Assembly (NCBI RefSeq): GCF_045635475.1
Contig: NZ_JBJGXI010000010.1
Coordinates: forward strand, 51,724 to 115,723
DNA: 64,000 nt
Origin: JBJGXI01 sp045635475
GTDB taxonomy: Bacteria > Bacillota > Bacilli > Bacillales > Amphibacillaceae
Direction of reading: 5' to 3'
Below the pieces are notes generated by a model. It saw only the letters and a program-made list of their open reading frames with translations. It was not told where the DNA came from and made no database searches. Position numbers and translations under genes: made by a program. Below are positions 16,106-24,349 of this stretch, piece by piece (the stretch's first letter is position 1; each line of letters starts with the position of its first letter).

Positions 16106-17803
16106 ATGGTCGGTAAAAAGAATTCAAACCAAACGTTAGACTATCAAAAAAAGAATCGAAGAAAGCGCGTAAGAACCGTGCTGCAATTGCTGTTCTTACT
16201 CGCCATCTTTGGCTTACTGATTGATGTTGCGATTCATAATGAACGCTACATAGAGCCGGATAAGTCAACGTGGACGAATCGTGACGGATTTGTTGCGCTG
16301 TCTTATTTCGGTGTTAGCCGGTCTGGTACGCCAACGTTAATTTCGCGTCAGCAGCTGGACAAGCATTTCGATGCGCTGAAGGAACAAGGATACGAGACGA
16401 TTTCACAGGAGGACATTCTTAATTTTTACTATAACAAAGGGACACTTCCAGACAAAGCGATCTATCTTGCGTTTGAAGATGGTCGTAACGATTCTAGTAT
16501 TTTTACGCAACCGCTGTTAGAAAAGTATAATTATAAAGCGACGGTTATGACCTATGCGAACAAGTTTAATAAAAGAGAATTCAAGTTTTTACAGCCGAAA
16601 GATTTGTTAGAAATGCGAGAATCTGGTTTTTGGGAGCTTGGCAGTAATGGCTACCGGCTGACATACATTAATATCCTCGACCGTTTTGATCAGTATTTGG
16701 GTGTGTTAGATGAAGAAGATTTTCAGGATGTGCAGGCTAAATCGTACACCCACTATTTAATGGATTTTATTCGCGATGAAAATGCTATTCCAATCGAGAA
16801 TCGCTCAGAGATGGAAGCGCGCATTGATGAAGATTACCGGCTCATGCATGATATATATATGGAAGCGTTAGGTTTTGTGCCACGGGTATATACCATCATG
16901 CACGCGAATGCACTGTATAATGGTATGAATCAGCTTGTTGATGATGCAAATGATGCGAATATCCGTGAAAATTTTCAACTGCATTTTAACCGTGAGGGTT
17001 TTGCCTTCAACCATAAAGCACGAGATGTGTATGATTTGACGCGTGTGCAACCGGCACCGCACTGGTCGGTCAATCATCTGCTTATGAAGTTGCAGGAAGA
17101 TACGAAGCAAAAGATGAACTTTTTCCAAGGTGATGCGGACCTCGCAGCGGAATGGGAGCTTGTTAATGGCGTCGCAGAGTTTACCGGTAATAAGATTATT
17201 TTAACGTCACCCTGGAATGCAGTGGGTATATTATATTTAAAAAATAGTGACACGTTTGACCGCGATCTGACATTTCGGGTGACAACGGATAGTGTCCCAG
17301 AAGGAAAGCAGTCTGTGTATTTGCGCTATGATAAACAAGCGGACACGTACGTGCGGATTGTCGTAGAAAGTCATCAGGTGTCGGTCGTGCAAAAGCTCGC
17401 TGGTGAAGAGGAGCAGGTACTGTCGACCGCAGAAACGGCACCAACAAAACAGAAGCAGCTGGAGATTAAAATTGATGATAACCTTGTTACCGTATCGAAT
17501 GACAGGCAAGTTATTTTAGAAAATATTGCAGTCGATGCTGCGCTAGCATCAGGAGGGGTCGCTTTGTCAGCCGCGCCTAAGGTGACGATTGAAGAAGATC
17601 AGGTGCTTGACGATATTTATTATAAAGGCCAGACGATTTATGATAGTGTTTATTATGATATTGAAATTGAAGCAAGTGGGGAAAATAGCGGGAAAGATCC
17701 AGAGCGATTGTTCGCAAATTCCTATAACGGCTTTGAAAAGCAGGTACATCAAGTGAAAACGTTGGTAGACCGGGTGATTGATTGGACGATTGCCACGTTC
17801 TAG
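16106..17803 (+). CDS. Membrane-anchored polysaccharide deacetylase-like protein with degenerate NodB core and C-terminal beta-sandwich region
   Basis: A 565-residue protein with a basic N-terminus and one membrane anchor (about 25-45), so the bulk lies outside the cell. Residues 60-330 resemble PgaB/IcaB-like deacetylases. The family's FDDG is AFEDGRND here and the second metal site reads LGSNGYRL, so catalysis is doubtful. Residues about 340-510 look like a beta-sandwich carbohydrate-binding domain, with alternating short strands and VYLRYDKQADTYVRIVV. ATG 16106 follows AAGGAA. It probably binds or processes the polymer made by the upstream synthase. The next gene starts 22 bp downstream. 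Confidence 0.7.
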   Translation: MVGKKNSNQTLDYQKKNRRKRVRTVLQLLFLLAIFGLLIDVAIHNERYIEPDKSTWTNRDGFVALSYFGVSRSGTPTLISRQQLDKHFDALKEQGYETISQEDILNFYYNKGTLPDKAIYLAFEDGRNDSSIFTQPLLEKYNYKATVMTYANKFNKREFKFLQPKDLLEMRESGFWELGSNGYRLTYINILDRFDQYLGVLDEEDFQDVQAKSYTHYLMDFIRDENAIPIENRSEMEARIDEDYRLMHDIYMEALGFVPRVYTIMHANALYNGMNQLVDDANDANIRENFQLHFNREGFAFNHKARDVYDLTRVQPAPHWSVNHLLMKLQEDTKQKMNFFQGDADLAAEWELVNGVAEFTGNKIILTSPWNAVGILYLKNSDTFDRDLTFRVTTDSVPEGKQSVYLRYDKQADTYVRIVVESHQVSVVQKLAGEEEQVLSTAETAPTKQKQLEIKIDDNLVTVSNDRQVILENIAVDAALASGGVALSAAPKVTIEEDQVLDDIYYKGQTIYDSVYYDIEIEASGENSGKDPERLFANSYNGFEKQVHQVKTLVDRVIDWTIATF

Positions 17804-17825
17804 GTGCATATGGGGGTTTGTGGAA

Positions 17826-18959
17826 ATGGTAAGAGCAAGGCGGCGGAAAAAAGTGCGGAAGTTGAACAAGCTGATCATTATTCCGGCGTTGTTCGTGATT
17901 GTAGTGACGATTTGTGTTAATTTGATTTGGCAATTGGACATGCCTGACGTATTTGTTGACAGCAGTACGCGTGATTCTGGCGGTCGTGGAGCTGAGACGT
18001 TGGTAGGAGAACCAGAGCCGATGGAATTTTCTGCATGGCTCGCTGATTGGGAGTGGGCGGCAGGAATTGAAGATTTTAATATAGTATCAGAGGAAATGGC
18101 GAGCGTACAATTATTCGCTGCCTATTTTGATGAAAATAAGAAATTGTTATTAACCGATGATTTTTCCGAGATGCTGCCAAAGTTTGAAGAGGCGGTTGAA
18201 ATCCTCGGTGCTGAAGAAGTCTATTTGACGGTCGTTAATGATACAGTTTTCGCTGCTGGTGGGTCGGTACAGAAAGATCCTGAATTGATTTCTGCGCTAA
18301 TGAGAAATGAAGAAAGTCGAGCGAACCATATTGCAGAAATCGTGGGTCTCGTCTCGGACTATGATTTCGCTGGTGTTGAAATTGATTATGAAAAGATTCG
18401 GGAAGAAGACTGGGAGTTTGTTGTCGCTTTTTACCGGGAGCTGTATGAGGCGCTGACCGTAGCTGGGAAAGAACTACGAATTGTGCTCGAGCCAAGTGTG
18501 CCGGTGGAAAGCTTGTCGCTACCAGAGGGACCAACGTATGTGATGATGGCGTACAATTTATACGGCACCCATAGCGGCCCTGGTCCGAAAGCGGATGTTG
18601 CTTTGATTACGCAGGTTGCCGAGAAACTGCAGACGTTGGAAGGAAACCATTATTTGGCGTTATCTGCAGGCGGATTTGCGTGGAGTGAGGATGGTAGCGT
18701 TCGTGCACTAACCGAGGTCGAAGCTGCTGCATCAGCGGCAATGAGCTCAGAACCAGTGCAGCGCGATAAGGCAAGTGGCGCTGTTCATTTTACGTATGTA
18801 GATGACGCTGGACGTGAGCAAATCGTGTGGTATGCGGATGACGAGACATTTAGTAAATGGATCAAAACCGCCCGCGAGCAAGGAATTAACCGGATTGCTC
18901 TATGGCGCCTTGGTGAGATTGAAGGATCTACGTTAGATGTGTTTAATGGGATGGATTAA
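17826..18959 (+). CDS. Membrane-anchored GH18-like glycoside hydrolase family protein
   Basis: A 377-residue protein with an N-terminal basic region and membrane anchor (about 12-35; IIIPALFVIVVTICVNLIW). A TIM-barrel-like domain follows with FAGVEIDYEKI (about 179-189), matching the GH18 DxxDxDxE strand with Asp and Glu kept. YVMMAYNLYG and a final IALWRLGEIEG also fit GH18. Family members cut beta-1,4 GlcNAc polymers or act as non-catalytic glycan binders. It is the last gene of the locus and probably trims or releases the polysaccharide. ATG 17826 follows a GGGGG-containing site. Its TAA stop lies directly against a REPIN. Confidence 0.75.
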   Translation: MVRARRRKKVRKLNKLIIIPALFVIVVTICVNLIWQLDMPDVFVDSSTRDSGGRGAETLVGEPEPMEFSAWLADWEWAAGIEDFNIVSEEMASVQLFAAYFDENKKLLLTDDFSEMLPKFEEAVEILGAEEVYLTVVNDTVFAAGGSVQKDPELISALMRNEESRANHIAEIVGLVSDYDFAGVEIDYEKIREEDWEFVVAFYRELYEALTVAGKELRIVLEPSVPVESLSLPEGPTYVMMAYNLYGTHSGPGPKADVALITQVAEKLQTLEGNHYLALSAGGFAWSEDGSVRALTEVEAAASAAMSSEPVQRDKASGAVHFTYVDDAGREQIVWYADDETFSKWIKTAREQGINRIALWRLGEIEGSTLDVFNGMD

Positions 18960-19081
18960 GGGGAACGCGGGGTCAGTTCCCATAGCCGTCAAGCTAAGCA
19001 GGAAACAAGGGGTCAGATCTCTCGTTCCCCGAAAAGGGAAATTTTTAAAATATGGAACGAGAAACCTGACCCCGCGTTCCC
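18960..19081. repeat. REPIN group at 3' end of exopolysaccharide locus
   Basis: A partial left arm starts GGGAACGCGGGGTCAG at the stop codon. A full left arm, a shortened AAAAGGGAAATTTTTAAAATAT spacer and an inverted right arm ending CCCCGCGTTCC follow. Confidence 0.8.
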
Positions 19082-19154
19082 CGCGTACTTATCCTGATAG
19101 GAATCATCATAACAAATTTGTGAAGCATGCAGAGCAAGCAGATAATCGATCAAA

Positions 19155-19185
19155 AAAAGAGTCAGCACCGATGCTGGCTCTTTTC
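19155..19185 (+). terminator. Rho-independent terminator
   Basis: AAAAGAGTCAGCA pairs with TGCTGGCTCTTTT around a 4-base loop. Confidence 0.8.
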
Positions 19186-19281
19186 TAATACTCCCTTTGA
19201 CACATATAAGAATATACCCTGAATAACTTCTGATTCTCTACAAATACTCTATACGTATTGTAGTTGGTTAGGAGAATTTAT

Positions 19282-19827
19282 ATGAATATCAAAAAATCAA
19301 TGAGGAGTGTTGTTATGGGAATTTTGAGTGGAAACCCTGCAAATGAACCGTTGCATTATGGCGAAGTTTTTGCTGCTTGGTCCTATGTGTTAACTGCGAA
19401 GGGTGCAATTGCGTGTTACCAGACCCAACTAAACCATGCAGGTGATGGAGATCTGAAAAAACTGCTTGAGGAAGCCATTCAAGGTGGACAGCAAGAAGTG
19501 AAGCAAGTTGAAACAGTGTTAAAAGAAAATGGCGTTGGTTTACCTGCGGCTCCACCAGAACGACCAAAGGCTTGTTTGGATGATATTCCCGTTGGCGCTC
19601 GGTTCCAAGACCAAGAAATTGCCGCTGTGTTATCGATGGATGTTGCTGCGGGATTAGTCGCATGTAGCACAATCATGGGGCAATCGATTAGAGAAGACAT
19701 CGCCATGATGTTCGGGCAATTTCATGTACAAAAAGCAGCATTGGGAGCGAAAGTTCTTCGTCTTAACAAGGAAAAAGGTTGGTTGATACCACCACCGTTA
19801 CATCATAGTAAAGCGGAAGACTGCTAA
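19282..19827 (+). CDS. DUF3231 family protein
   Basis: A 181-residue protein that matches DUF3231, a family of four-helix, ferritin-like proteins common in Bacillaceae and related to spore-coat CotF-type proteins. Typical segments are GILSGNP, LHYGEVFAAWSY, LPAAPPERP, IPVGARFQDQEIAA and the C-terminal KEKGWLIPPPLH. The function is unknown; a role in sporulation or stress is only suggested by relatives. ATG 19282 follows GGAG with about 7 nt spacing; a TTG at 19264 is too far upstream. It is a single-gene unit. Confidence 0.85.
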   Translation: MNIKKSMRSVVMGILSGNPANEPLHYGEVFAAWSYVLTAKGAIACYQTQLNHAGDGDLKKLLEEAIQGGQQEVKQVETVLKENGVGLPAAPPERPKACLDDIPVGARFQDQEIAAVLSMDVAAGLVACSTIMGQSIREDIAMMFGQFHVQKAALGAKVLRLNKEKGWLIPPPLHHSKAEDC

Positions 19828-19900
19828 TTATTTTTGGAGTGGAATGACCATTTTGAGACGGTCATTTTATGAAACAATGAGCCCAAAACGTGAGTTGTTT

Positions 19901-20092
19901 GGCGTTGCCGGACACTACGGCGCTTATCTGTGACAAAAGCGTCATATGTGGAATTGTGCGGTCACCAGCGCACTTATTTGAATAAAATGCTTGCTGTTAT
20001 ATGCTGTTTTTAGCAAATAAGGGCACTGGTGGCCGCCAAATAGTCAAAACCGGCATTTTAGGCAAAAATAAGTGCACCTGTGTCCGCGAAAA
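19901..20092. repeat. Intergenic repeat, copy 1 of two (GCGCTTATCTGTGAC family)
   Basis: About 190 bp contain GCGCTTATCTGTGACAAAAG, GTGCGGTCACCAGCGCACTTA and, inverted, AAATAAGGGCACTGGTGGCC. A clearly related copy lies at 27506-27696. It has internal inverted repeats and no ORF. Nothing else is seen in 19828-20110. Confidence 0.7.
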
Positions 20093-20111
20093 TTCCTAGC
20101 TTGATTGTGTG

Positions 20112-20158
20112 TGGAACGAGGAACCTGACCCCTCGTTCCATTTGACCCCTCGTTCCAT
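20112..20158. repeat. REP arm plus half arm
   Basis: GGAACGAGGAACCTGACCCC..GTTCC is followed by TTTGACCCCTCGTTCC. Confidence 0.75.
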
Positions 20159-20167
20159 TAGATACAG

Positions 20168-20203
20168 AAAAGGCAGCCTAATGTTTGTAGGCTGCCTTTT
20201 CCA
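20168..20203. terminator. Bidirectional terminator
   Basis: A perfect 13-bp stem, AAAAGGCAGCCTA with TAGGCTGCCTTTT, has T runs on both strands. It lies after the minus-strand VOC gene (its 3' side), some 340 bp beyond the DUF3231 gene. Confidence 0.85.
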
Positions 20204-20301
20204 TATTCCTGCCCGATAACTAAATTCTCGAGCGAGATCTTCACTTCTTGCCTCCGTTAAACATTACTAATCCCGAGGTCAATACAAAAACAATTGCGAT
20301 T

Positions 20302-20658
20302 CTAACACTGACAAACCATTAACAAATTCCCATCAGGATCCTTAAAGTTAAACCAATGGCCATTCTCTATTTCGGTAACAAGTTCAACATTACGCTCTTT
20401 CAGGAATTGATAAGCTTTATGAATGTCATCCGTATTGAAATGAAAAGCAGGGTTTTTATATATGGATTCTTCATGATATATTTTACTGTCAAGAACAAGG
20501 TTTAATCCGTTATTATCGAGCGGAATACAACACAGATGACCTGCGATTATTTCATACTTAGGATCTAAATCAAGAATATAACAGTACCATTTTCGTGCAT
20601 TTATAATGTTACTTACAGGGATGAATATCGCTCCAGCTTTGCTTGAAATAATACTCAA
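20302..20658 (-). CDS. VOC (glyoxalase/bleomycin-resistance/dioxygenase) family protein
   Basis: A 118-residue single-unit VOC-fold protein: IFIPVSNIINARKWYCYILDL at the N-terminus, AFHFNTDDIHKAYQFL in the middle, and FNFKDPDGNLLMVCQ at the end. The family binds a metal ion and acts in lactoylglutathione isomerisation, dioxygenation or antibiotic binding; the substrate is not predictable. The usual first metal His is not in the typical place, so it may not be catalytic. The start is TTG 20658 with AAGGAG about 10 nt upstream on the minus strand. Confidence 0.75.
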   Translation of the reverse strand: MSIISSKAGAIFIPVSNIINARKWYCYILDLDPKYEIIAGHLCCIPLDNNGLNLVLDSKIYHEESIYKNPAFHFNTDDIHKAYQFLKERNVELVTEIENGHWFNFKDPDGNLLMVCQC

Positions 20659-20878
20659 ATTGTCACACTCCTTACAATATTGTATCTCTAGTATAGGAAA
20701 AGGCCGCCAAACAAGAATTTCTCCTTTGAAAAGACATATAAGTTTGTTGTTTTTAATTATATACTAATTTACAGAAAACAGGTTTTTATTAGGAAAATTT
20801 ATGCCATTTCACCACACATTCTATCCGAAGTGAAACCCCACACCCACGTTACCCGTAAAAATATCAGAGGTGAACAGG

Positions 20879-21304
20879 ATGAAATTCGAATCAAGAAAAG
20901 ACTTGTGGCTAGCATTAATCGCGTGGGGTGCGATGCTATCTGGTGTTGTCTCGGGGATCTATGGCATTGTTTCAGGAAATCCGGGTGTTGGTAAAACGAT
21001 CGTCATTGTCATCCTAGCATTCGTACTACCCATCTTCGTTATATGGATGGTGCATGGTACGCATTATATTCTGGAAGAGGACCAGCTGAAAATCAAATTC
21101 TTTCCATTCAAAAAAACAATCCCATATGAAAAGATGCGGTCTGTGAAAAAAACAACCAATCCATTATCGAGCCCAGCACCGTCATTAAAAAGAATAGAAA
21201 TCACCTATGGCAGGTATGATTTTGCCTTGATTTCCCCGAAAGACCGGGACCTATTTATTAAAGAGTTAAAGCAGCGTTGCCCACATTTGGACGTGGAAGG
21301 TTGA
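20879..21304 (+). CDS. Membrane protein with bacterial PH-like domain
   Basis: A 141-residue protein with two N-terminal membrane helices (about 12-32 and 42-62) and a C-terminal cytoplasmic domain of bacterial PH type (HYILEEDQLKIKF, then TIPYEKMRSVKKTTNP). Such YdbT/DUF1200-like proteins are of unknown function. ATG 20879 follows AGAGGTGA; a GTG at 20870 lies inside that site. It is a single gene followed by a REP arm. Confidence 0.7.
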   Translation: MKFESRKDLWLALIAWGAMLSGVVSGIYGIVSGNPGVGKTIVIVILAFVLPIFVIWMVHGTHYILEEDQLKIKFFPFKKTIPYEKMRSVKKTTNPLSSPAPSLKRIEITYGRYDFALISPKDRDLFIKELKQRCPHLDVEG

Positions 21305-21391
21305 TGGGTGACGGAGTGGTTTCCACCATTCATCGTAAACATTTCACAGATATTGACGAAAATCGGTAAGTGACAGCGCACCCCACAACCT

Positions 21392-21434
21392 GGAACGAGA
21401 GAACTGACCCCTAGTTCCCCCCCCCTAGTTCCCC
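21392..21434. repeat. REP arm with extra CCCTAGTTCC end
   Basis: GGAACGAGAGAACTGACCCCTAGTTCC with a duplicated CCCTAGTTCC end. Confidence 0.75.
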
Positions 21435-21511
21435 GAAGCAATCGATCCGAATAATGTAGGCAATATTTACAAACAATACCTTTAATCTATGCATAGAGGT
21501 GATTGTAAATT

Positions 21512-21676
21512 TTGAGACAAAATAAGGTGTCTTTGCTCGTTTGGATGGGAGTAGCAAGTGCTGTACTGTCGAGTATATTTAGTGCAGTTATTATCAATAT
21601 GGTATTGAGGAACTTTGATAAGATATCTAATATTCAAAACGAATTACTTAAGTACATTGAAAAAGGGACTCAATGA
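21512..21676 (+). CDS. Small single-pass membrane protein, 54 aa
   Basis: A short frame with start TTG 21512 behind GAGGTGAT (21496-21503, 8 nt spacing). It encodes 54 residues with one hydrophobic helix (LLVWMGVASAVLSSIFSAVIINMVL) and a charged C-terminus. No family was recognised. The stop TGA (21674-21676) lies in the loop and stem of the following terminator, so gene and terminator are tightly packed. Ribosome binding site, frame and terminator together support a real gene. Confidence 0.55.
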   Translation: MRQNKVSLLVWMGVASAVLSSIFSAVIINMVLRNFDKISNIQNELLKYIEKGTQ

Positions 21677-21687
21677 GTCCTTTTTTC
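21661..21687 (+). terminator. Rho-independent terminator overlapping a stop codon
   Basis: AAAAGGGACTC pairs with GAGTCCTTTTTT around a loop that contains the TGA of the 54-aa gene. Confidence 0.85.
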
Positions 21688-21795
21688 TATGGTCCTGAAT
21701 AACTATTAATGCTAATTTGTAAGTATTTATAAATATAAATGCAAAAAACTGGTAAACGAAGGTCTATAGCACAACAACTCTATATATTGACCAAT

Positions 21796-21920
21796 GGAAC
21801 GAGAGACCTGACGATTCGTGTTACTTTAGCTGTATTCCTAAATGTATTTTCTTGAATCAAAAATGATAAGTACAAAAAGAAAAAGTGGACATAGAACGAC
21901 AAACCTGACCCCTTGTTCCG
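21796..21920. repeat. Degenerate REPIN
   Basis: GGAACGAGAGACCTGACG with TTACTTTAGC, then AGAACGACAAACCTGACCCCTTGTTCC about 100 bp on. Arms have mutated and the spacer is longer than usual. Confidence 0.6.
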
Positions 21921-21993
21921 CCAACAAAAATCCTCTAAAAGAAGAGGAATAATTAGAGTTTATCGTTCATATAATATATCTGAATTGTGTATT

Positions 21994-22242
21994 TTAGAAT
22001 TTTATGTGTGCAAAGTTCTCAAAATTAATATCCTTGGGCATTTTACCTTGAACCATTAGATCTTTTAGTGCGGTCATAGTAATTGAAACGTCTAGATCTA
22101 ATAATTTTTCATCGTCATTATCATACGTGAAGTAGGGGACATTGCGAATGACATAATTTGTGCCATTAATATTCCAATGTACATCTTGCGTTAAAACTGG
22201 TTGGCTACTCAATACGTTAACCTCCCTGGTTTTCGTAGACAT
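21994..22242 (-). CDS. Small hypothetical protein, 82 aa
   Basis: An 82-residue protein of unknown family. The central part (VHWNINGTNYVIRNVPYF, then LDLDVSITMTALKDLM) loosely recalls the MqsA/YgiT N-terminal fold but has no zinc-binding cysteines, so that is speculation. ATG 22242 has an AAGGGGATGAG site. It is the second gene of a minus-strand pair, 76 bp behind the 208-residue gene; the two are probably co-transcribed. Confidence 0.55.
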   Translation of the reverse strand: MSTKTREVNVLSSQPVLTQDVHWNINGTNYVIRNVPYFTYDNDDEKLLDLDVSITMTALKDLMVQGKMPKDINFENFAHIKF

Positions 22243-22318
22243 TTTTTCTCATCCCCTTGTATGTTTAATTCTAACTAATTTGATTAAGTTTTATACCTTA
22301 TAGTTATATATTCAACAT

Positions 22319-22945
22319 TTAATTGTTTTGTCCTTCTTGCTTTTTTTGTTCTTCTAACAATTTTTTATAAAGATCTTGGATTCCATTTTCTTGTTTTTTA
22401 CTAAGCGTAATCTTTGATGTCATCTGTTTAGTAGGTGCATTTCGGAATGCAACGGTAATGGATTTGATATATCTATTCCCGCGATTTCCTTTCTTGAAAC
22501 TGATTGCCAATTTGTAATGACTGGGATCTGCTACTTTAGCTGTTGTGTAGGTTAGTTCGGTGTAACCCTTGTATTGCGCTTTTAGAACGGTGTCTGTTTG
22601 TACTATTCTGTTAACCATACTTATGAGGTGACTTGTATCATTAGAACCTTCGCGTAGAAGTAATTGGTCCTTAGAGTGATCAGTAATTACAACAATCTTT
22701 TTATCTAACAACTCCCTGAAGCTCTTATCACCAACTAGGTCATTCTTTATTAAAATGATTTCTTCTTTTTGTCCATCATTTAAATAAGATAGGTCTTCTC
22801 CCTTTTCCGCACCTCGTAAATTAGGTTTTGTATATTTAGCTGCAATTTGCTGGATCTCCAAAGTTTGTTCATCACCAAACTCAATTACATCATCAATTTC
22901 TAGGGTTTCCCCATCTTCAAAAACAACAAAGAAGGTTTTCGACAA
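22319..22945 (-). CDS. Hypothetical protein, 208 aa
   Basis: A 208-residue soluble protein with no recognised domain. The N-terminus is beta-rich and acidic (FFVVFEDGETLEIDDVIEFGDEQTLEIQQ) and the C-terminus ends in a Lys/Glu/Gln-rich helix. TTG 22945 is the start, with AAAGGACG about 11 nt upstream. It is the first gene of a two-gene minus-strand unit with the 82-residue protein. The unit stands between REP elements and has low GC, which would fit an accessory cassette. No function can be given. Confidence 0.55.
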   Translation of the reverse strand: MSKTFFVVFEDGETLEIDDVIEFGDEQTLEIQQIAAKYTKPNLRGAEKGEDLSYLNDGQKEEIILIKNDLVGDKSFRELLDKKIVVITDHSKDQLLLREGSNDTSHLISMVNRIVQTDTVLKAQYKGYTELTYTTAKVADPSHYKLAISFKKGNRGNRYIKSITVAFRNAPTKQMTSKITLSKKQENGIQDLYKKLLEEQKKQEGQNN

Positions 22946-23232
22946 GTCGTTACACGTCCTTTATACCGATCAATTAGAGTTAAGTATATCATAAAAATCA
23001 ACACTGTTACCGACCAATTTTGACAATAAATTCCTTGGTCTGACAGAGGTGAAAGATAACTTTATTCTAATTATTAGTAAGTGACTAGGCCCGCCCAACA
23101 AGATTGTTATATTTCGTTAATTTGTGAGCTTTCTTTAATAATAGAAAAAGCAAGACAAATAATTTTTGCTTTAGAAATAAGACTGGAGAATCTTTCAATT
23201 CATTTGCTGTGTTAACAATAACTAGAGTGATT

Positions 23233-23353
23233 GGGTCAGGTTCCTTCGGCGCTGATGAAACGAGGAACCTGACCCCGCGTCCCCCCCGTGCTTCGAAACG
23301 AGGGGTCAGCTCTGTTGTGCCAGTGGAACGAGAAACCTGACCCCGCGTTCCCC
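23233..23353. repeat. REPIN group abutting the TauE gene 3' end
   Basis: A GGTCAGGTTCCTTCGGCGCTGATG fragment, a right-type arm and a complete 57-bp short REPIN (about 23295-23351) end one base before the minus-strand stop of the TauE gene. Confidence 0.8.
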
Positions 23354-24172
23354 TTATCCAAAATACATGCGAAATCCAATCACTACTAATACAACCGACA
23401 ACATCTGCATAATCACTTTGCCTGGTATTTTTCGTGATAGTAGGACGCCTAGTTGGGAGCCTGCTATTACTCCGATTCCGCCCCATACTACTGTCATCCA
23501 GTCGATGCTGCTGTAGAAGAGTTGTGAGATGACGCCTACTGATGAGTAAAGGCATAAGGAAAAAATGCTGGTTGCTGTTGCGTTATGGGTAGGAACTTTA
23601 AATAAGTAAATTAAGATTGGGACGAGTAACCAGCCGCCACCAATGCCTAGATAGCTAGACAAAATCCCCATGAAGAAACCTAGTGGGATTAGCCATTTGG
23701 ACTGAGTTGCCTCCGTAATTTTTTCAGCTGGTTCTGTTGTTGAATCAGTTAAATCTTCAGCTTTTTCGCGTGCCACACGTGCCAGCTTCTGTTTTTTACT
23801 TGATGGTAAGTTTTTGCTGAATAAAAAGATACCTAGCGCTACTAATATTGTTGCGAAAACAACGTAAAAGTATTGGGAGGAGTAAACTTGAAGTAGCCAA
23901 ACCCCGAGAATTGAACCTGGCAATGCACTGATCCCAATTGTGAGCCCGGTTTTGTATCGAATATTTTTCTGCTTTGCATATCCAACAACGCCTGATAGCG
24001 AGTTGATCAGTACGATTACTAACCCTGAACCAGCAGCGATGGCAGGATCCATGTGTAGAATAAGTAATAAAGCTGGCACAAAGATAAACCCGCCGCCAGC
24101 ACCGACGATGGTTCCGTAGCCTCCGGCGATGATACCGATGAGGAGTAATAATAATCCTGTTGTTACATCCAT
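23354..24172 (-). CDS. TauE/SafE family sulfite/organosulfonate exporter-like permease
   Basis: A 272-residue integral membrane protein with about eight membrane helices in two repeats. Each repeat begins with a glycine-rich helix: GIIAGGYGTIVGAGGGFIFVP at about 13 and FFMGILSSYLGIGGGWLLVP at about 168, typical of TauE/SafE (PF01925). A charged cytoplasmic linker (about 125-158) joins the halves. The family moves sulfite, sulfoacetate or related anions. It is divergent from the FGE gene and near a sulfatase, which suggests export of released sulfate or sulfite. ATG 24172. Confidence 0.88.
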   Translation of the reverse strand: MDVTTGLLLLLIGIIAGGYGTIVGAGGGFIFVPALLLILHMDPAIAAGSGLVIVLINSLSGVVGYAKQKNIRYKTGLTIGISALPGSILGVWLLQVYSSQYFYVVFATILVALGIFLFSKNLPSSKKQKLARVAREKAEDLTDSTTEPAEKITEATQSKWLIPLGFFMGILSSYLGIGGGWLLVPILIYLFKVPTHNATATSIFSLCLYSSVGVISQLFYSSIDWMTVVWGGIGVIAGSQLGVLLSRKIPGKVIMQMLSVVLVVIGFRMYFG

Positions 24173-24242
24173 ACTAGTTGCCCCCTATTTGTTTTGCCTA
24201 TTAATCATCTCAGAATTTTCCGTCTGTGCATATTCACGATTT

Positions 24243-24257
24243 GTTATAGGGTATAAC
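24243..24257. promoter_or_regulatory. Palindromic operator in the TauE/FGE divergent promoter region
   Basis: GTTATA-GGG-TATAAC is a perfect 6-3-6 palindrome that contains a T-N11-A LysR box. A second inverted repeat, TGTCT-N9-AGACA, follows at 24275-24292. Both lie between the divergent TauE and FGE genes, near a LysR gene. Confidence 0.45.
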
Positions 24258-24349
24258 TAAAAAAATCAACAGGTTGTCTGGCTTGTGTAGACAAAAGTAT
24301 TGTAAACTAGTAAGTAACGATAGGTATTTACTAAAGGATGTGGATGTAA

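Noticed and set aside
17567..17941. Overlapping minus-strand frames at the end of the NodB-like gene
   Set aside because: Antisense shadows with no ribosome binding site and low-complexity translation.
23085..23555. Minus-strand frame of 156 codons
   Set aside because: It runs through REPIN arms (GTRGQ...TPRF residues) and overlaps the TauE gene in another phase; not a real gene.
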